Positions 5,977 to 6,399 of a stretch of 6,399 nt of DNA are shown here, piece after piece (the stretch's first letter is position 1; each line of letters begins with the position of its first letter). Both the position numbers and the translations under genes were made by a program. Source of the DNA: Butyricicoccus_A sp945486175 (GTDB taxonomy: Bacteria; Bacillota; Clostridia; Oscillospirales; Butyricicoccaceae); assembly GCA_945829445.1 (NCBI GenBank), contig CALZUY010000114.1:1-6399 (forward strand), in the 5' to 3' direction. Below the pieces are notes generated by a model, which was given only the letters and a program-made list of their open reading frames with translations, had not been told where the DNA came from and made no database searches.

Positions 5977-6399
5977 TCAGCCACAGTGCGGCGGGCGCTC
6001 ACAGCGGCAATCATCGTATTCAGACTGTCGGCGGTCGCGGCCACCTGAATCGGAACCGTCACGTCTGGGCGGGAAAAATTCCTCAACCGGGAAATCAAAC
6101 CGCTCAAACATATCACACGGATCCTCCGCGCGGCCACAGGTTCCATCTTCGCCGGTGCAGCTGCAATCCTTCGCAGGCATGCAGATGTCATACGCCGGCA
6201 TGAGCAGCTGGATGTCGCGTTCCAGACGGATGATTGAGAACTGTCCGAGCGTGACGTACAGCTTTTTGACATCAGTATCCAGAATGATGTCATCGCCGAA
6301 CAGGCAGCCGATGTTCTCCGGTACCTTGTTCAGCTCACAGCAGCAGCCGCAGCGGCAGCCCGGCTCCACCATCTTTGCCGAAAGAATCAGCGGGTCAAG
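5977..6399 (-). CDS. cysteine-rich protein of unknown function, C-terminal part
   Basis: The reading frame stays open through the window edge, so the true start is outside; a Met at 6372 lies inside a continuous frame (LDPLILSAKMVEPGCRCGCCC) and is probably internal. The 140 visible residues hold 14 cysteines: a cluster CRCGCCC at residues 15-21, single ones at 32 and 73, a group at 79, 81, 88 and 95, and a tail with 131, 133 and 139. Between the first two clusters lies a regular, less polar segment, DVKKLYVTLGQFSIIRLERDIQLLMPAYDICMP (43-75), likely a small beta-rich domain. After residue 95 come a Phe/Pro/Glu-rich stretch (FERFDFPVEEFFPP) and a charged low-complexity tail ending in CRCERPPHCG. 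The pattern resembles cysteine-rich spore-coat or metal-binding proteins of Clostridia, but this is a guess from composition only. A strong terminator follows the stop codon (5977-5979). Confidence 0.78.
   Translation of the reverse strand, partial: LDPLILSAKMVEPGCRCGCCCELNKVPENIGCLFGDDIILDTDVKKLYVTLGQFSIIRLERDIQLLMPAYDICMPAKDCSCTGEDGTCGRAEDPCDMFERFDFPVEEFFPPRRDGSDSGGRDRRQSEYDDCRCERPPHCG

Noticed and set aside
5904..6293. A second minus-strand frame of 129 codons overlapping the cysteine-rich gene
   Set aside because: It runs through the terminator palindrome, is Ser/Arg-rich without pattern, and competes with the cysteine-patterned frame whose stop lies properly before the terminator.
2282..6399. 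A radical SAM RiPP cluster with the cysteine-rich protein as peptide precursor
   Set aside because: The cysteine-rich protein is too long and domain-like, lies in a separate transcription unit two terminators away, and the radical SAM proteins here are MiaB and TIGR03960, not SPASM-type maturases. No transporter or protease is present.

Overview
The window looks like a chromosomal segment of a moderately GC-rich Firmicute, most likely a gut-type clostridium (Oscillospiraceae/Ruminococcaceae-like). This rests on strong AGGAGA/AAAGGA-type ribosome binding sites, a sigma-A-like promoter, compact intrinsic terminators, the miaB-mutS order common in Clostridia, and the TIGR03960/TIGR03936 radical SAM pair. 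The genus cannot be fixed from the sequence alone. Every gene I can support lies on the minus strand, so the biological order runs from high to low coordinates. No RNA genes, mobile elements or CRISPR arrays were seen.

Region 1 (6399 to about 5919): the 3' part of a cysteine-rich protein gene, open at the window edge, followed by a strong intrinsic terminator built on a perfect 26-bp palindrome. Region 2 (about 5900 to 4820): a single-gene unit with a good sigma-A promoter, an A/T-rich leader with repeated AAAATC words, a 300-residue coiled-coil protein of unknown function, a hairpin around its stop codon, and a second intrinsic terminator. Region 3 (4784 to 1): four tightly packed genes. They are a TIGR03960-type B12-binding-like radical SAM protein, its usual partner TIGR03936/DUF2344, the tRNA methylthiotransferase miaB, and the 5' third of mutS, which runs off the window. 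Two of the three junctions overlap by exactly 8 nt and the third gap is 20 nt, so this is very probably one operon. mutL and perhaps miaA would be expected beyond position 1.

Functionally, the operon joins a known tRNA modification enzyme (MiaB makes ms2i6A37 from i6A37) and the mismatch repair sensor MutS to a conserved radical SAM pair whose reaction I do not know. I found no convincing new system. The points most worth a second look are the radical SAM pair placed directly upstream of miaB-mutS, a second CX3CX2C motif at the C-terminus of the TIGR03960 protein, and the two unassigned upstream genes.
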